From: an uncultured Clostridium sp.
Lineage (GTDB): Bacteria; Bacillota; Clostridia; Clostridiales; Clostridiaceae
NCBI RefSeq assembly: GCF_937920395.1
Contig: NZ_CALEVF010000145.1
Span: forward strand, 1 to 5,696
Length of the DNA stretch: 5,696 bases
Direction: 5' to 3'
Made by a program: the position numbers and the translations under genes. Positions 5,366 to 5,696 of this stretch are shown in pieces. Numbering within the stretch: the first letter of the stretch is position 1; each line of letters opens with the position of its first letter. The notes under the pieces are model-generated. The model saw nothing but the letters and a program-made list of their open reading frames with translations, had not been told where the DNA came from and did no database searches.

Positions 5366-5509
5366 ACTTATTAGATTTTCACGCTTTTCTACAAGTTCGT
5401 ATTTTATAACAGTATCATGAAAGTTAGTCATATAGACAGAGTTTGTATTTACAGACTTTAACAGAATATAGTTTTTTAATGAAAATGCAATTAGATTAGG
5501 GTCGCCTCC
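5363..5509 (-). pseudogene. remnant of a minus-strand gene, family unknown
   Basis: A 48-codon open stretch on the minus strand runs from just after an in-frame TAA (5510-5512) to a TAA at 5363-5365. It reads GGDPNLIAFSLKNYILLKSV, then NTNSVYMTNFHDTVIKYE and LVEKRENLIS, which looks like a genuine conserved C-terminus: polar and aromatic residues alternate sensibly and there is no low-complexity drift. The only ATG (5429-5431) is in the middle, leaving 22 residues. The AAGGAGGCGACC that precedes the stretch looks like a ribosome binding site but is also the codons for GGD, and no start lies at proper spacing except an ATT about 13 bases on. I read it as the 3' end of a gene that lost its 5' part. 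I cannot name the family. Confidence 0.4.
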
Positions 5510-5569
5510 TTACAGTGGAGATAATGGAATGGCTACATTTACCAGCAGATAAACGAAATTGTATATAGT

Positions 5570-5605
5570 AAAAAAGATGTTCTTCATGAACATCTTTTTT
5601 ATAAA
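5570..5605 (+). terminator. perfect-stem intrinsic terminator without an adjacent gene
   Basis: AAAAAAGATGTTC (5570-5582) and GAACATCTTTTTT (5588-5600) form a perfect 13-bp stem with the 5-base loop TTCAT, and the stem itself supplies the T-run. Because the stem is flanked by A6 and T6 it can work in both directions. No plus-strand gene ends just before it, which suggests a deleted gene, a small RNA upstream, or use by a minus-strand gene beyond the window. The last stretch, 5601-5696, holds only a short inverted repeat (ACCGTA 5661-5666, TACGGT 5680-5685) and no gene I can support. Confidence 0.75.
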
Positions 5606-5696
5606 TGTCATTATAAAATGAGCAAAAATGTCATACCTTTAGGTAAGCGATGGAACAAGCACCGTAATGTAAATTAACCTACGGTTTGATATACTT

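Noticed and set aside
5478..5555. Plus-strand frame ending SPPYSGDNGMATFTSR
   Set aside because: Only about 26 codons follow an in-frame stop, it has no start codon with a ribosome site, and it overlaps the more protein-like minus-strand remnant.

Overview
The window comes from a low-GC, endospore-forming Firmicute, most likely a Clostridium. The DNA is strongly AT-rich, ribosome binding sites are strong AAGGAGG types, one gene resembles the DUF3794/SPOCS spore-coat families, and a histidine kinase ends in an IEFSDIY-type tail that I recall from clostridial kinases. No tRNA, rRNA, CRISPR array or intact insertion sequence is visible.

Layout: (1) Positions 1-378 hold the 3' end of a gene that begins before the window, possibly the C-terminal part of a primase/helicase-like replication protein. 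(2) Positions 379-674 are a leader with a 40-bp near-perfect palindrome and a good mother-cell sigma-K promoter candidate, followed by a 199-residue DUF3794-like spore protein and a hairpin terminator. (3) Positions 1539-2996 encode a soluble sensor histidine kinase whose coiled coil and PAS domain look derived from the CheB/CheR-PAS fusion family. (4) On the minus strand, convergent with the kinase, positions 3042-4075 hold a graveyard of metabolic genes: a macrolide-type (MGT/GT1) glycosyltransferase without its N-terminus and donor-binding half, fused in frame to a broken PhzF-family fragment, followed by a further frame-shifted piece. (5) Positions 4079-5123 contain no conventional gene, but there are two small-ORF candidates (a minus-strand Cys/Trp/Leu-rich peptide and a plus-strand 31-residue membrane peptide starting at AUU or GUG), a hairpin and a short operator-like palindrome. 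(6) Positions 5124-5315 encode a 63-residue helical small protein with an excellent ribosome binding site, a possible forespore promoter and a clear terminator. (7) After it come a minus-strand gene remnant and an orphan perfect-stem terminator.

The genes do not form one operon: each has its own leader, and terminators or strand changes separate them. The common thread is sporulation and signalling cargo mixed with gene debris, as in a decaying accessory region. I see no convincing new multi-gene system. The best leads are the chimeric glycosyltransferase-PhzF reading frame, the small-ORF candidates in the 1-kb 'empty' stretch, and the 40-bp palindrome upstream of the spore protein.
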